A DNA stretch of 64,000 nt from Streptomyces erythrochromogenes (GTDB lineage: Bacteria; Actinomycetota; Actinomycetes; Streptomycetales; Streptomycetaceae), in NCBI RefSeq assembly GCF_036170895.1, contig NZ_CP108036.1:5011001-5075000 (forward strand). The letters run 5' to 3'. A program made the translations under genes and the position numbers. Below are positions 9,437-18,464 of the stretch, piece by piece. Numbering within the stretch: the stretch's first letter is position 1; each line of letters begins with the position of its first letter. A model generated the notes under the pieces. The model was given only the letters and a program-made list of their open reading frames with translations. It ran no database searches and was not told where the DNA came from.

Positions 9437-10794
9437 CGACGTACTGGCTGGAGCACGCCTGGCTCGGCACCCGCCCCCAGCTACCGCCGGGAGGTACCCC
9501 CGTCGAGCCGGGCGTCGCCCTGGAGGTCGACGCCGAGGGGCGGATCGCCGCCCTGCGCACCGGCGTGGACACCCCGCCGCCCGGCGCGGAGCCGCTGCGC
9601 GGCCTGACGGTCCCGGGCCTGGCCAACGCGCACAGCCACGCCTTCCACCGGGCCCTGCGCGGCACCGTCCAGATCGGCTCCGGCACCTTCTGGACCTGGC
9701 GCGAGCTCATGTACGAGGTCGCCCAGAACCTCACCCCCGACAGCTACTTCACCCTCGCCCGCGCCGTGTACGCCGAGATGGCCCTGGCCGGCATCACCAA
9801 CGTCGGCGAGTTCCACTACGTCCACCACGCGCGCGGCGGCACCCCGTACGCCGACCCCAACGCCATGGGCGAGGCCCTGATCGAGGCCGCCGCGGCTGCC
9901 GGCATCCGCATCACCCTCCTCGACACCGCCTACCTCTCGTCCGGGTTCGGCGAGGCTCCGAACGCCCACCAGCAGCGGTTCTCGGACGGCACCGCCGACG
10001 CCTGGGCCGAACGCGTCAGCGCCCTCAAGCCGCGCGGGCACGCCCTGATCGGCGCGGCCGTCCACTCGGTGCGGGCCGTGCCCGCGGACCAGCTGGCCAC
10101 CGTCGCCGGCTGGGCCGAGGAGCGGCGGGCGCCGCTGCACGTCCACCTGTCCGAGCAGACCGCCGAGAACGACGCCTGCCAGGCCGCCCACGGCCGCACC
10201 CCGAGCCAGCTGCTGGCCGACCACGGGGTGCTCGGTCCGCGCACCACCGGCGTCCACAACACACACCTCACGGACGCGGACATCGCCCTGCTCGGCGGCA
10301 CCGGCACCGGCACCTGCATGTGCCCCACCACCGAACGCGACCTCGCCGACGGCATCGGCCCGGCCACCCGGCTCCAGCGGGCGGGCAGCCCGCTCTCCCT
10401 GGGCAGCGACAGCCACGCCGTGATCGACCTGCTCGAAGAGGCCCGCGCGATGGAGCTGAACGAGCGCCTGCGCAGCCGTACGCGGGGGCACTGGACGGCC
10501 AACGCGCTGCTCACCGCCGCCACCGGCGACGGGCACGCGGCGCTGGGCCTGCCCGACGCGGGCCGCCTGGAGGCGGGCGCGCTCGCGGACTTCACCACGG
10601 TCGCCCTGGACACCGTCCGCACGGCCGGCCCGCTGCCGCGGCTCGGCGCCGAGACGGCGGTCTTCGCCGCGACGTCCGCCGACATCCGCCACACGGTGGT
10701 AGGCGGCCGGCACGTGGTCCGCGACGGCCACCACACCCTCGTCGAGGACGTCCCGTCCGCCCTGTCCGAAGCGATCGCGGCCCTCCGCGCCTGA
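9427..10794 (+). CDS. hutF: formimidoylglutamate deiminase
   Basis: Amidohydrolase-superfamily enzyme that converts N-formimino-L-glutamate to N-formyl-L-glutamate and ammonia, 455 aa. Metal ligands are visible: HSH in NAHSHAFHRAL near residue 67, a histidine in HVHLSEQ near 240, HNTHLT near 278 and the catalytic aspartate in LGSDSHAVIDL near 325. The first ATG (9427) lies inside the end of the preceding gene behind GGAAGG, indicating coupled translation. Its presence shows this organism uses the deiminase branch of the hut pathway rather than direct formiminoglutamase. Confidence 0.93.
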   Translation: MSLTTYWLEHAWLGTRPQLPPGGTPVEPGVALEVDAEGRIAALRTGVDTPPPGAEPLRGLTVPGLANAHSHAFHRALRGTVQIGSGTFWTWRELMYEVAQNLTPDSYFTLARAVYAEMALAGITNVGEFHYVHHARGGTPYADPNAMGEALIEAAAAAGIRITLLDTAYLSSGFGEAPNAHQQRFSDGTADAWAERVSALKPRGHALIGAAVHSVRAVPADQLATVAGWAEERRAPLHVHLSEQTAENDACQAAHGRTPSQLLADHGVLGPRTTGVHNTHLTDADIALLGGTGTGTCMCPTTERDLADGIGPATRLQRAGSPLSLGSDSHAVIDLLEEARAMELNERLRSRTRGHWTANALLTAATGDGHAALGLPDAGRLEAGALADFTTVALDTVRTAGPLPRLGAETAVFAATSADIRHTVVGGRHVVRDGHHTLVEDVPSALSEAIAALRA

Positions 10795-10820
10795 CGCTGC
10801 TCTGCCCCGCCCTTCTCTTT

Positions 10821-10870
10821 CCAGCCCGTCCGGCGTTTGAGGACCGGGTCCGGGCAGAGCCCGGTTTCGG
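10821..10870 (+). repeat. intergenic hairpin repeat, copy 1
   Basis: First of three dispersed copies of an element reading CCAGCC..CCGGCGTTTGAGG followed by a hairpin. Here the stem is CCGGGC (10850-10855) and GCCCGG (10859-10864) around AGA. It lies between hutF and hutI and could act as an attenuator or processing site in the operon. Confidence 0.7.
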
Positions 10871-10912
10871 GAAGGGGCGGGGTGGGGGCAAGCAAGTTCT
10901 GAGAGGAACCCT

Positions 10913-12091
10913 GTGACCACCACCCTCGTCACCAATATCGGCAGCCTCGTCACCAACGACCCCGCCCTCGGCGACGGCTCGCGGCTCGGCCTCATCGAGA
11001 ACGCCGCCGTCGTCATCGACGGTGACCGCATCGCATGGGTCGGACCCGCCGACAAGGCCCCGGCCGCCGACGCCGCGTACGACGCGCAGGGCCGGGCCCT
11101 GATCCCCGGCTTCGTCGACAGCCACAGCCACCTCGTCTTCGCCGGCGACCGCACCCAGGAGTTCAACGCCCGCATGTCGGGCCGCGCCTACTCCGCCGGC
11201 GGCATCCGCACCACCGTCGCCGCCACCCGCGCCGCCTCCGACGCCGAGCTGGAGGCGAACCTCGTGCGCCACCTCGACGAGGCCCGCCGTCAGGGCACCA
11301 CCACCTTCGAGACCAAGTCCGGCTACGGCCTCACCGTCGCCGACGAGGCCCGCGCCCTGCGCATCGCCGCCGCGCACACCGACGAGGTCACCTACCTCGG
11401 CGCGCACATCGTCTCCCCGGACTACGCCGAGGACCCCGCCGGCTACGTCGACCTCGTCACAGGCGAGATGCTGGCGGCCTGCGCCCCGTACGCCCGCTGG
11501 GTCGACGTCTTCTGCGAGAAGGGCGCCTTCGACGGCGACCAGGCCCGCGCGATCCTCACCGCCGGCGCCGCCGCCGGGCTGATCCCGCGCGTCCACGCCA
11601 ACCAGCTCTCCCACGGCCCCGGCGTGCAGCTCGCCGTCGAGCTGGAAGCCGCCTCGGCCGACCACTGCACCCACCTCACCGACGCCGACGTCGACGCCCT
11701 CGCCCAGGCGGCGGACACCACGGTCGCCACCCTGCTGCCCGGCGCCGAGTTCTCCACCCGCGCCCAGTGGCCCGACGCCCGCCGCCTGATCGACGCGGGC
11801 GCGACCGTCGCACTGTCCACGGACTGCAATCCCGGCTCCTCCTACACGAGCTCCATGCCGTTCTGCATCGCGCTCGCCGTCCGCGACATGCGGATGACCC
11901 CCGACGAGGCCCTCTGGTCGGCCACCGCCGGCGGTGCCCGCGCCCTGCGCCGCGGCGACATCGGCGTCCTCACCCCGGGAGCCCGCGCCGACCTGGCCCT
12001 GCTGGACGCCCCCAGCCATGTCCACCTGGCCTACCGGCCGGGCGTACCGCTCGTTTCCGCGGTGTGGCAGAAGGGTGTCCGCGCCTACTGA
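10913..12091 (+). CDS. hutI: imidazolonepropionase
   Basis: Third step of histidine degradation: hydrolyses 4-imidazolone-5-propionate to N-formimino-L-glutamate, feeding HutF. The 392-aa protein has the amidohydrolase metal pair in [12 protein letters not shown] near residue 68, the substrate block ETKSGYGL near 130, HANQLSH near 228 and the catalytic aspartate in [10 protein letters not shown] near 303. GTG 10913 follows GAGAGGA. It is separated from hutF by 118 bases containing a hairpin repeat, so hutI may be expressed at a different level from hutU-hutF although it is in the same orientation. Confidence 0.96.
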   Translation: MTTTLVTNIGSLVTNDPALGDGSRLGLIENAAVVIDGDRIAWVGPADKAPAADAAYDAQGRALIPGFVDSHSHLVFAGDRTQEFNARMSGRAYSAGGIRTTVAATRAASDAELEANLVRHLDEARRQGTTTFETKSGYGLTVADEARALRIAAAHTDEVTYLGAHIVSPDYAEDPAGYVDLVTGEMLAACAPYARWVDVFCEKGAFDGDQARAILTAGAAAGLIPRVHANQLSHGPGVQLAVELEAASADHCTHLTDADVDALAQAADTTVATLLPGAEFSTRAQWPDARRLIDAGATVALSTDCNPGSSYTSSMPFCIALAVRDMRMTPDEALWSATAGGARALRRGDIGVLTPGARADLALLDAPSHVHLAYRPGVPLVSAVWQKGVRAY

Positions 12092-12204
12092 CGAACGGTC
12101 AATTCGGGCCTGTCCTTTGTCTTCCCTCCGCAAGGCCCCGGGCGTACCTTGAGCCACCGATCTGATATGCCGTCAGGTATTTGTGGCCCGAGGGGAAGAC
12201 GAAG

Positions 12205-12891
12205 GTGTCCGACCGCAAACGCTCCACCGCGCTCGCGCTGGCCTCCGCGCTGGCCGGATCGGCGGTGCTGCTCACCGCCCCCACAGCCCACGCCGCGGTC
12301 GTCGACGTGGCCTACGAGTGCAAGACCCCGATCGGGGACAAGTCGGCGGTGTCGCCCATCGACATCAAGGCCGTCAAGGAGGGCGACGGCTACAAGCTGA
12401 CGATGTCCTTCCAGAAGGGCGTCTCGTCCAGCCCCATCGAGCTCGGCAAGGGCGCCATGAGCCCCAGCGCCGTCATCGTCGTCGGTGGAGCCGAGAAGGC
12501 GTCGGTACCGGTCTCCGGCCCGTCCAACCCGGAGGCCGTGCCGCCCGACACCCCCATCAAGATCACCGACCTCTCGGGCACGTACACGCCCAAGAAGAGC
12601 GGCAAGGTCACCTTCACCGCGGGCGTGCTCACCATCAAGGCGATGGGCACCACGACCACCTGCACCCCCGGCAACGGCCCGGGGCCCTCCCTGGAACTGG
12701 ACGTCACCGCCGCCGGCGGGGCGGGCGGGGCCGGCGCACCGTCCGGCGGCGACTCGCGCCCCGACACCCTCCCGCAGACCGGACCCACCGACTCCGCCCT
12801 CGCCCTCGGCACCCTCGGCGGCACCGTGATGCTCACCGGCGCGGCCGGCGTGCTCTGGCTGACCCGGCGCGGCCGGCAGGCCCGGTCCTGA
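12205..12891 (+). CDS. LPXTG-type cell-wall-anchored surface protein with one two-cysteine domain
   Basis: A 228-aa exported protein. Residues 1-32 form a signal peptide ending AHA. The middle (about 33-165) is a beta-rich domain with one cysteine near each end, likely disulfide-linked. A Gly/Ala/Ser linker leads to LPQTG at about 197, a hydrophobic helix and a basic tail (RRGRQAR), the layout of a sortase substrate. The middle domain matches, by eye, the C-terminal domain of the protein at 15070 (shared VSGPxNxE, GTYxPxKSGKVT, final TC). GTG 12205 is chosen for the purine-rich GAGGGGAAGACGAAG before it. It begins an operon of four secreted proteins. Confidence 0.8.
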   Translation: MSDRKRSTALALASALAGSAVLLTAPTAHAAVVDVAYECKTPIGDKSAVSPIDIKAVKEGDGYKLTMSFQKGVSSSPIELGKGAMSPSAVIVVGGAEKASVPVSGPSNPEAVPPDTPIKITDLSGTYTPKKSGKVTFTAGVLTIKAMGTTTTCTPGNGPGPSLELDVTAAGGAGGAGAPSGGDSRPDTLPQTGPTDSALALGTLGGTVMLTGAAGVLWLTRRGRQARS

Positions 12892-12908
12892 ACGGAGCGC
12901 CTCCGGCC

Positions 12909-13940
12909 ATGCCCGTGCTCCACACCACCAGGCGGGACGTCCGCCTCCTCCTGGTCCTGCTCGCGGCGACCGCGCTGCACACGGTGCCCGCGGCCCCGTC
13001 GGCGGCCGCCGACGAACCGGGCTGGACCGCCGAGCCCGCCGCCGGAACGGCCGCGGCCCGGCCCGGCGGCACCCGCCCGTACTTCTACCTGGAGGGCGCC
13101 CCCGCCGCCGTGCTGGAGGACCGCCTCGCCCTGACCAACACCACCGACCAGGAACGCACCGTCACCCTGCGCGGGGCCGACGCCTACAACACCGCCGACG
13201 GCGCCTTCGCGGTGCGCCCGGCCGCTCCAACCCCCCGTGCGGGCGGCGCCGGTTCCTGGTTCAGCTTCGGCGCCGGGGCCACCGTGAAGATCCCGCCCCG
13301 CACCCGCGCGGTGGTCCCCTTCACCGTCACCGTGCCTCCGACGTCACCGCCCGGCGACCACCCCGCCGCCGTGATCGCCGCCGAAGCGGGCCGGGAGGCC
13401 GGCGTACGGGTCCACCTGCGGGTCAGCGGCCCCACCCTGGCCGCCCTCACCGTCGAGGACGTCGCCGTACGGGGCCGGGGCGCGGCCGCGGTCGTCTCCT
13501 ACACCCTGGTCAACCGCGGCAACGTCGCCCTCGCCCCCGAGCTGGACATCCGCGCCGAGGGCGCCTTCGGCGAGGTCACGGGCCGCGGCCCGCGGGCCGT
13601 GCCGGTCGAACTGCTCCCCGGCCAGCGGGTCGAGCTGACCGAGCCCTGGCCCGGCGCCCCGGTCCTCGACCGGGTCCGGGTCACCGTCACCGTGACCGCC
13701 CCCGGCGGCGCCGAGGCCGCAGCGTCCGCCTCCGCCTGGTTCGTGCCGTGGCGGGCCGCCGGCTGGACGGGCCTCGGCCTGCTCGGCCTCGGCGGGACGG
13801 CGTTCGCCGCGCTGTTCCTCGTACGCGGCCGGCGCCTGCGGCGGGGGCCGGCGGCCGGCGGGGCCGACGGCGGCCCCTCCGGGAGACCCGGAGCGACGAG
13901 CCCTGCACCGGAACACGAACTGACGGGAGCCTCCAGGTGA
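12909..13940 (+). CDS. secreted, membrane-anchored protein resembling DUF916/WxL-interacting proteins
   Basis: A 343-aa protein with a signal peptide (1-36, ending SAAA), two Ig-like beta domains (about 50-165 and 170-275), a single transmembrane helix near 280-302 (AGWTGLGLLGLGG) and a basic, proline-rich cytoplasmic tail. The first domain carries FYLEGAPAAVLEDRLALTNTT and a PPRTRAVVPFTVTVPP strand; the second VSYTLVNRGNVALAP. This order resembles the peptidoglycan-binding plus ligand-binding domains of DUF916-type proteins that work with surface-displayed partners in Firmicutes. I assign the resemblance by eye only. It lies 17 bases after the LPXTG gene and overlaps the next start by 4 nt. 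Confidence 0.65.
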   Translation: MPVLHTTRRDVRLLLVLLAATALHTVPAAPSAAADEPGWTAEPAAGTAAARPGGTRPYFYLEGAPAAVLEDRLALTNTTDQERTVTLRGADAYNTADGAFAVRPAAPTPRAGGAGSWFSFGAGATVKIPPRTRAVVPFTVTVPPTSPPGDHPAAVIAAEAGREAGVRVHLRVSGPTLAALTVEDVAVRGRGAAAVVSYTLVNRGNVALAPELDIRAEGAFGEVTGRGPRAVPVELLPGQRVELTEPWPGAPVLDRVRVTVTVTAPGGAEAAASASAWFVPWRAAGWTGLGLLGLGGTAFAALFLVRGRRLRRGPAAGGADGGPSGRPGATSPAPEHELTGASR

Positions 13941-15073
13941 GCGCCAAGGTCGGCGGCAAGGTCGGCGGCACGTTCGGCGGTACCGCCCGGTCCCTCCTGG
14001 TGGGGCTGGCGGCGTGCGCCCTCGCACTCATCCCCGCGGTCCCGTCCGCCGCGGACGAGGGCAAACCCACCGTGGCCCTCTCCCTCCAGGAGGCCGCCAA
14101 GGGCACCGAGATCACCGTCACGGGCACCGGCTGGCGGGCCAAGACCCTGGTGATGCTGCTCGTCTGCGGGCAGAACATGATCGGCGGCACCAACAGCTGC
14201 GCCAACGCCGACGGGGCGGCCGTCTCCGTCGCCGAGGACGGGCGCTTCGCGGCCCAGCTGCCGGTCGCGGCGCCGCCGAAACCCTGCCCCTGCATCGTCA
14301 ACGTCACCTCCGTCAACGGCGACCGGTCCACCGTCGCCGTCCCCCTGAAGATCACCGACCATCCGGTGGCCGAGCTGCCCGCCGAATCCGGCACGGGCCG
14401 CCTCGCGATGCTCACCGGGGTCCGGCTGGAGGGCGAGGACGGGGTCCTGACCTGGTTCGGCGCCCCGCCCGCCCGGAAGTTCAAGGTCACCGTCGGCAAC
14501 CTCGGCACGGCCCCCGTCAAGGACCCCGTCTTCCAGCTCGGCACCGCCCACGGCGTGTTCGCACCGCTGTGGGAGGAGGCCCGCTGGAAGGGGTCCATCC
14601 CGCCCGGCGGCAAGGCGGAGGTCGCGCTCGACGTCACCCTCCCCGCGGGCGCCCACGGCGACTACACGCTCTCCCTGAAGTACGGCGAGACGGTCGTGGC
14701 CACCCAGCCCTGGGGCGTGGCCCGCCCGTACGGGGTGCTGCTCTTCTGGGGCCTGCTCCTCGTGGTGATCCCCGCCGCGGTCTTCCGCATCGGCATGGCC
14801 GTCGTCGACAGGGTCCGGCCGCGCACCGGGCACGGCGCCGGACGCCACCGGGGCGTACGTCCCGCCGAGGCCGCGGCGGCCGTCACCGCCCGGCTGCCCC
14901 GGCTCCCGGCCTCCCGCCCGGCCGCGTCGGCCGCCCGTAAGGAGCGGTCGGCCGAGCCCCCTGCTACCACCACGGCGGTCCTGCCGTGGTTCACCCCGGA
15001 CAGCGCGCCGGAGACAGCACCACAGACGTCCGCACCGTCTGAGAACCGTTCGACGACGAAGGGACCATCGTGA
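13937..15073 (+). CDS. secreted membrane-anchored protein with Ig-like domains, function unknown
   Basis: A 378-aa protein I do not recognise by function. The N-terminus has a signal peptide (hydrophobic LLVGLAACALALIPAVPSAA). A first beta domain (about 40-145) contains TVTGTGWRAKT, two pairs of cysteines (LVCGQN..NSCAN and KPCPCIV) and resembles an Ig/IPT module. A second beta domain (about 150-260) ends before a transmembrane helix near 268-290, and a basic, Ala/Pro-rich tail of about 90 residues follows. GTG 13937 overlaps the upstream stop (GTGA), and its own stop overlaps the next GTG in the same way, so these three proteins are made together. Confidence 0.7.
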   Translation: MSAKVGGKVGGTFGGTARSLLVGLAACALALIPAVPSAADEGKPTVALSLQEAAKGTEITVTGTGWRAKTLVMLLVCGQNMIGGTNSCANADGAAVSVAEDGRFAAQLPVAAPPKPCPCIVNVTSVNGDRSTVAVPLKITDHPVAELPAESGTGRLAMLTGVRLEGEDGVLTWFGAPPARKFKVTVGNLGTAPVKDPVFQLGTAHGVFAPLWEEARWKGSIPPGGKAEVALDVTLPAGAHGDYTLSLKYGETVVATQPWGVARPYGVLLFWGLLLVVIPAAVFRIGMAVVDRVRPRTGHGAGRHRGVRPAEAAAAVTARLPRLPASRPAASAARKERSAEPPATTTAVLPWFTPDSAPETAPQTSAPSENRSTTKGPS

Positions 15074-16383
15074 AGAACCGACGGAGGGTGAGCGCGGCCC
15101 TGGTCGCGCTGCTGCTCGGCGGCGCGGGCCTCGCCATCACGGCTCCTACCGCCCAGGCCGCCGAGGCCACGTTCAAGGTCAAGTGCGTGCCGCCGGCCGG
15201 CGGCGGCTCCCCGGTGGAGGGCGAGACCACGGCCAAGGTCACCGCGCCGGCCACGGCCAAGGTCGGCGACGAGGTCGACGTGTCCTGGGAGACGGTCAAG
15301 CCGGCCTCGAACAACACGGACCTGATGGACATCCCGCAGGACTCCGTCCAGCCCACCGGCTGGATCACCGTGGGCGGCGGTGGCGGGGAGCTGAAGGTCG
15401 TCGGGGAGAAGAAGAACCCGCCGATCCCCAAGAAGGCCCCCATGCAGATGTCCACGATGAAGGGCAAGCTGAAGCTCACCAAGGCCGGCAAGATCACCCT
15501 GACCCCCGGCAAGTACGACGTCGCCGTGTCCTTCTCCTTCGGCACCTTCGTCACCAAGTGCGCGCCGGTCGGCGAGGTCAAGGGCGGCGCCACCATCGAC
15601 GTGTCGGGCGGCTCCAGCGGCGGTACGACCACGGGTGGCACCACCACGGGCGGCACGACGACCGGAGGCACGACCACGGGCGGCTCCACGACCGGCGGTT
15701 CCACCACGGGCGGCTCCACGGCCTCGGGCGGCAGCGGCGGCGGAGGCGGCCAGACCGACTTCCCGGGCAAGGCCGTCGAGGTGGCCTTCGACTGCGGAGC
15801 GGTCGTCCCGGGCGGCATCAAGACCCCGGTCACGATCAACGCCAAGAAGAACGGCGGCAGCTACGACCTCACCGTCAAGACCGCCAAGGGCGCGATGGCG
15901 GCGCCCATGGCCCTGCCCGCCGGAGCCCTCAAGCCCTCGATGGACGTCAAGCTCGGCGGGGCGGACAGCGGCACGGTCAAGGTCTCCGGCCCGGCCAACG
16001 CCGAGCCGATCCCGGACAAGGCCCCGGTCAGCCTCAGCGACATGACCGGCACCTACAAGCCCGGCAAGTCCGGCAAGGTGACGCTCAGCCCGGACCAGCT
16101 GACGATCGACGTCACGATGGCCCCCGGCTCCACGCCGATCAACGTCCCCTGCAAGGCGACGAGCAGCGGCGTCTCGCTGGAACTGGACACCACCGCCCAG
16201 CCGGGCGGCTCCGGCTCCTCCACCAGCACCACCGGCAGCACCGCCTCGGGCGGCCTCGCCGACACCGGCGCGGAGGACGAGGGCGGCATCAAGGCCCTCG
16301 CCCTCGTCGCCGGCACGGTGATCCTGCTCGGCGGCGCGGTGTTCACCTTCACCCCGTGGCGCCGCCTGCGCGGCACCCGCTGA
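15070..16383 (+). CDS. LAXTG-type cell-wall-anchored protein with two two-cysteine domains
   Basis: A 437-aa surface protein. After a signal peptide (1-33, ending AQA) come domain 1 (about 38-175, cysteines near both ends), a flexible linker of seven five-residue GGTTT/GGSTT units, and domain 2 (about 235-380). A Ser/Thr linker leads to LADTG at about 397, a hydrophobic helix and the basic tail RRLRGTR. LAXTG is the motif used by class E sortases of Streptomyces. Domain 2 is clearly related to the single domain of the 12205 gene; domain 1 appears more distantly related. GTG 15070 overlaps the preceding stop. A 15-bp-stem terminator follows directly. Confidence 0.8.
   Translation: MKNRRRVSAALVALLLGGAGLAITAPTAQAAEATFKVKCVPPAGGGSPVEGETTAKVTAPATAKVGDEVDVSWETVKPASNNTDLMDIPQDSVQPTGWITVGGGGGELKVVGEKKNPPIPKKAPMQMSTMKGKLKLTKAGKITLTPGKYDVAVSFSFGTFVTKCAPVGEVKGGATIDVSGGSSGGTTTGGTTTGGTTTGGTTTGGSTTGGSTTGGSTASGGSGGGGGQTDFPGKAVEVAFDCGAVVPGGIKTPVTINAKKNGGSYDLTVKTAKGAMAAPMALPAGALKPSMDVKLGGADSGTVKVSGPANAEPIPDKAPVSLSDMTGTYKPGKSGKVTLSPDQLTIDVTMAPGSTPINVPCKATSSGVSLELDTTAQPGGSGSSTSTTGSTASGGLADTGAEDEGGIKALALVAGTVILLGGAVFTFTPWRRLRGTR
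15619..15720 (+). repeat. 15-bp in-frame tandem repeat encoding a GGTTT/GGSTT linker
   Basis: About seven 15-base units encode GGTTT four times, then GGSTT variants. Third positions vary between units, so the peptide rather than the DNA is conserved. It links the two extracellular domains of the LAXTG protein; such tracts often vary in unit number between strains. Confidence 0.85.
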
Positions 16384-16390
16384 CACGGGA

Positions 16391-16424
16391 ACGGCCCGGC
16401 ACACCTTCCGGTGTGCCGGGCCGT
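16391..16424. terminator. bidirectional hairpin terminator
   Basis: A perfect 15-bp stem (16391-16405 with 16410-16424) around TTCC, between the converging surface operon and POT transporter genes. Confidence 0.9.
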
Positions 16425-16446
16425 CCTTCCGCCGGAGCGGAACGGG

Positions 16447-17967
16447 TCAGTTCATGCCGCCCATCAGCGCGTTGACCTTCTTGCGGTACATGAAGATCGC
16501 GACACCGGCGAGCACGGCGGCGAACGCCTGGAAGAGGATCACGCCGACACCGTTCAGCTGGACCTCGGCCAGGCCGAGCAGACCGGTGATGCAGTCACCG
16601 GCGGTGACGGCCAGGAACCAGACACCCATCATCTGGGAGCCGTACTTCTGCGGCGCCATCTTCGTGGTGACCGAGAGGCCGACCGGGGAGAGGCACAGCT
16701 CGGCGAGCGTGTGCATCAGGAAGATGAGCACCAGCCACCACATGGTGACCTTGGTGTCGTTGCCGGCGGTCTGGCTCAGCGGGATGGCGAAGACGAAGAA
16801 CGAGGCGCCGACGATGATCAGGGCCACCGAGAACTTCACGATGGTGCTGGGCTCGCGGTTGCGGCGGGCCAGCGCCACCCACGCGGCGGCGAACACCGGG
16901 GCCAGGGCCACCACGAAGAGCGGGTTCAGCGACTGGAAGATGGTGGTCGGGACTTCCCAGCCGAACAGGCTGCGCTCGGAGCTCTTGTCACCGAACAGCG
17001 AGAGGGTCGAACCGCCCTGGTCGTAGATCATCCAGAAGACGGCGGCGGCCACGAAGAACCAGATGTAGGCGCTCATCCGGGTCTGCTCGCCCGGGGTCAG
17101 GTCCTTGTCCCGCTTGATGCGGGTGAGGACGGCGACCGGAATGATCAGACCGGCGATGGTGATCGGGTACAGCGCCCACTTGATGGTGAACATGTCCGCC
17201 GCGACCACGGCACCGTAGAAGACGGCGACGACGGCGAGGACGGCCAGGGCCTTGGTGATCACGGCCTTGCGCTCGGCCGGGCTCAGCGGGTTCGGGACGA
17301 CGCTGCTCTTCGGGCTCAGGGTGCGGCCGGCGAGCAGGAAGATGACCAGGCCGACGCCCATGCCGACGGCGGCGAGGAAGAAGCCCAGGTGCCAGTTGAT
17401 CGTCTCGCCGATGGTGCCGATGGCGATCGGCGCCGCGAAGGCACCCACGTTGATGCCGATGTAGAAGATCGTGAAGCCGCTGTCACGGCGCGGGTCGTCC
17501 GCGTCCTTGTACAGGTGGCCGACCATCGTGGAGATGTTGGCCTTCAGCAGACCGGAGCCGACCGCGACCAGCAGCAGGCCGACGAAGAACGCGAGCTGGC
17601 CGGGAACGGCGAGCGCCACGTGGCCCGCCATGATCACGAAGCTGGCGATGGCGACGGTCTTGCGGGCGCCCCAGACACGGTCACCGAACCAGCCGCCGGG
17701 CATGGCCATCAGGTAGACCATGGCCACGTACACGGAGTAGATCGCCGTGGCCGTCGCCGCGGTGAAGCCGAGGCCGCCGCCCTGGCTGCCGGTCGCGGCG
17801 TCGACGCCGCCGGAGACCAGGTACAGAACGAGAAGCGCACGCATGCCGTAGTAGGAGAAGCGCTCCCACATCTCGGTCATGAACAGCGTGGCCAGGCCGA
17901 TCGGGTGGCCGAGGACGGTCTTCTCGTGAGCGGGGCTCGGTGAGGCCGTCGTCAGGCTGGAAGCCAT
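16447..17967 (-). CDS. POT/PTR family proton-coupled peptide transporter
   Basis: A 506-aa inner-membrane transporter of the MFS that imports di- and tripeptides with protons. The first helix carries TEMWERFSYYGMRALLVLYL, the ExxERFxYYG signature in which the glutamate and arginine handle protons. GWFGDRVWGARKT and a GLLKANIST block are the usual PTR motifs. About 12-14 hydrophobic helices are visible. ATG 17967 is preceded by AAGGA; the longer frame upstream is not protein-like. It converges on the surface-protein operon across a strong terminator and has a long upstream region that also serves the two-component system. Confidence 0.93.
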   Translation of the reverse strand: MASSLTTASPSPAHEKTVLGHPIGLATLFMTEMWERFSYYGMRALLVLYLVSGGVDAATGSQGGGLGFTAATATAIYSVYVAMVYLMAMPGGWFGDRVWGARKTVAIASFVIMAGHVALAVPGQLAFFVGLLLVAVGSGLLKANISTMVGHLYKDADDPRRDSGFTIFYIGINVGAFAAPIAIGTIGETINWHLGFFLAAVGMGVGLVIFLLAGRTLSPKSSVVPNPLSPAERKAVITKALAVLAVVAVFYGAVVAADMFTIKWALYPITIAGLIIPVAVLTRIKRDKDLTPGEQTRMSAYIWFFVAAAVFWMIYDQGGSTLSLFGDKSSERSLFGWEVPTTIFQSLNPLFVVALAPVFAAAWVALARRNREPSTIVKFSVALIIVGASFFVFAIPLSQTAGNDTKVTMWWLVLIFLMHTLAELCLSPVGLSVTTKMAPQKYGSQMMGVWFLAVTAGDCITGLLGLAEVQLNGVGVILFQAFAAVLAGVAIFMYRKKVNALMGGMN

Positions 17968-18464
17968 GGTCGATCCTTGCTTGCTCGGGACGCTTCGGCT
18001 TCGTGAGCTCATCCGCGCCCGGTGGGGGGTGGCCGGCACCGGCGGACGGAGTCCCACCCCACGCCTCGGGGTCTCGCCCCCTTCGAACAGGGGGTGACGG
18101 GAATCCGCAACCGGGATCCACGCCCACCCGCGCACCATCACGCGAGGGGCCCGGCCAACAGGTCATTCACTGTCGTCAAGGCCGGCCGGGTCAGTCCTCG
18201 TTAAGGCTGCCCGTCCGGTTCCGGACAGAAATAGAGACCTATGTGCTGTTTTTCGGCACAAAGGTCCCTGAGGTATTGCATCAGGCGTCTCGCCACCATA
18301 CGACACGACACTGCGGCATATGAAAGGACTTGAGAGATGGATCACAAGGTGAGTCGGGAACCGTTCGACCATATTCGAAGGCGCTTAGTAGTCCATAAAC
18401 CCAGATCGGAAGGGGTCTGCAGGCAGGCCTCTCGATTCAGTCGCCGCGGACTACCATCACCCAC
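17968..18464. other. long divergent regulatory region between POT transporter and two-component system
   Basis: These 497 bases hold no gene I can support. They are less GC-rich than their surroundings from about 18200 on (runs such as GAAATAGAGACC, TGCTGTTTTT and GGCATATGAAAGG), typical of promoter DNA. A 43-codon frame (18337-18468) lies here but has non-coding-like third positions. TACCAT at 18452-18457 is a -10 candidate for the response regulator. Confidence 0.6.
18452..18457 (+). promoter_or_regulatory. -10 box for a leaderless response-regulator transcript
   Basis: TACCAT ends exactly 7 nt before ATG 18465, and no ribosome site precedes that ATG, so transcription probably starts at the start codon. 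The -35 is not well conserved. Confidence 0.5.
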
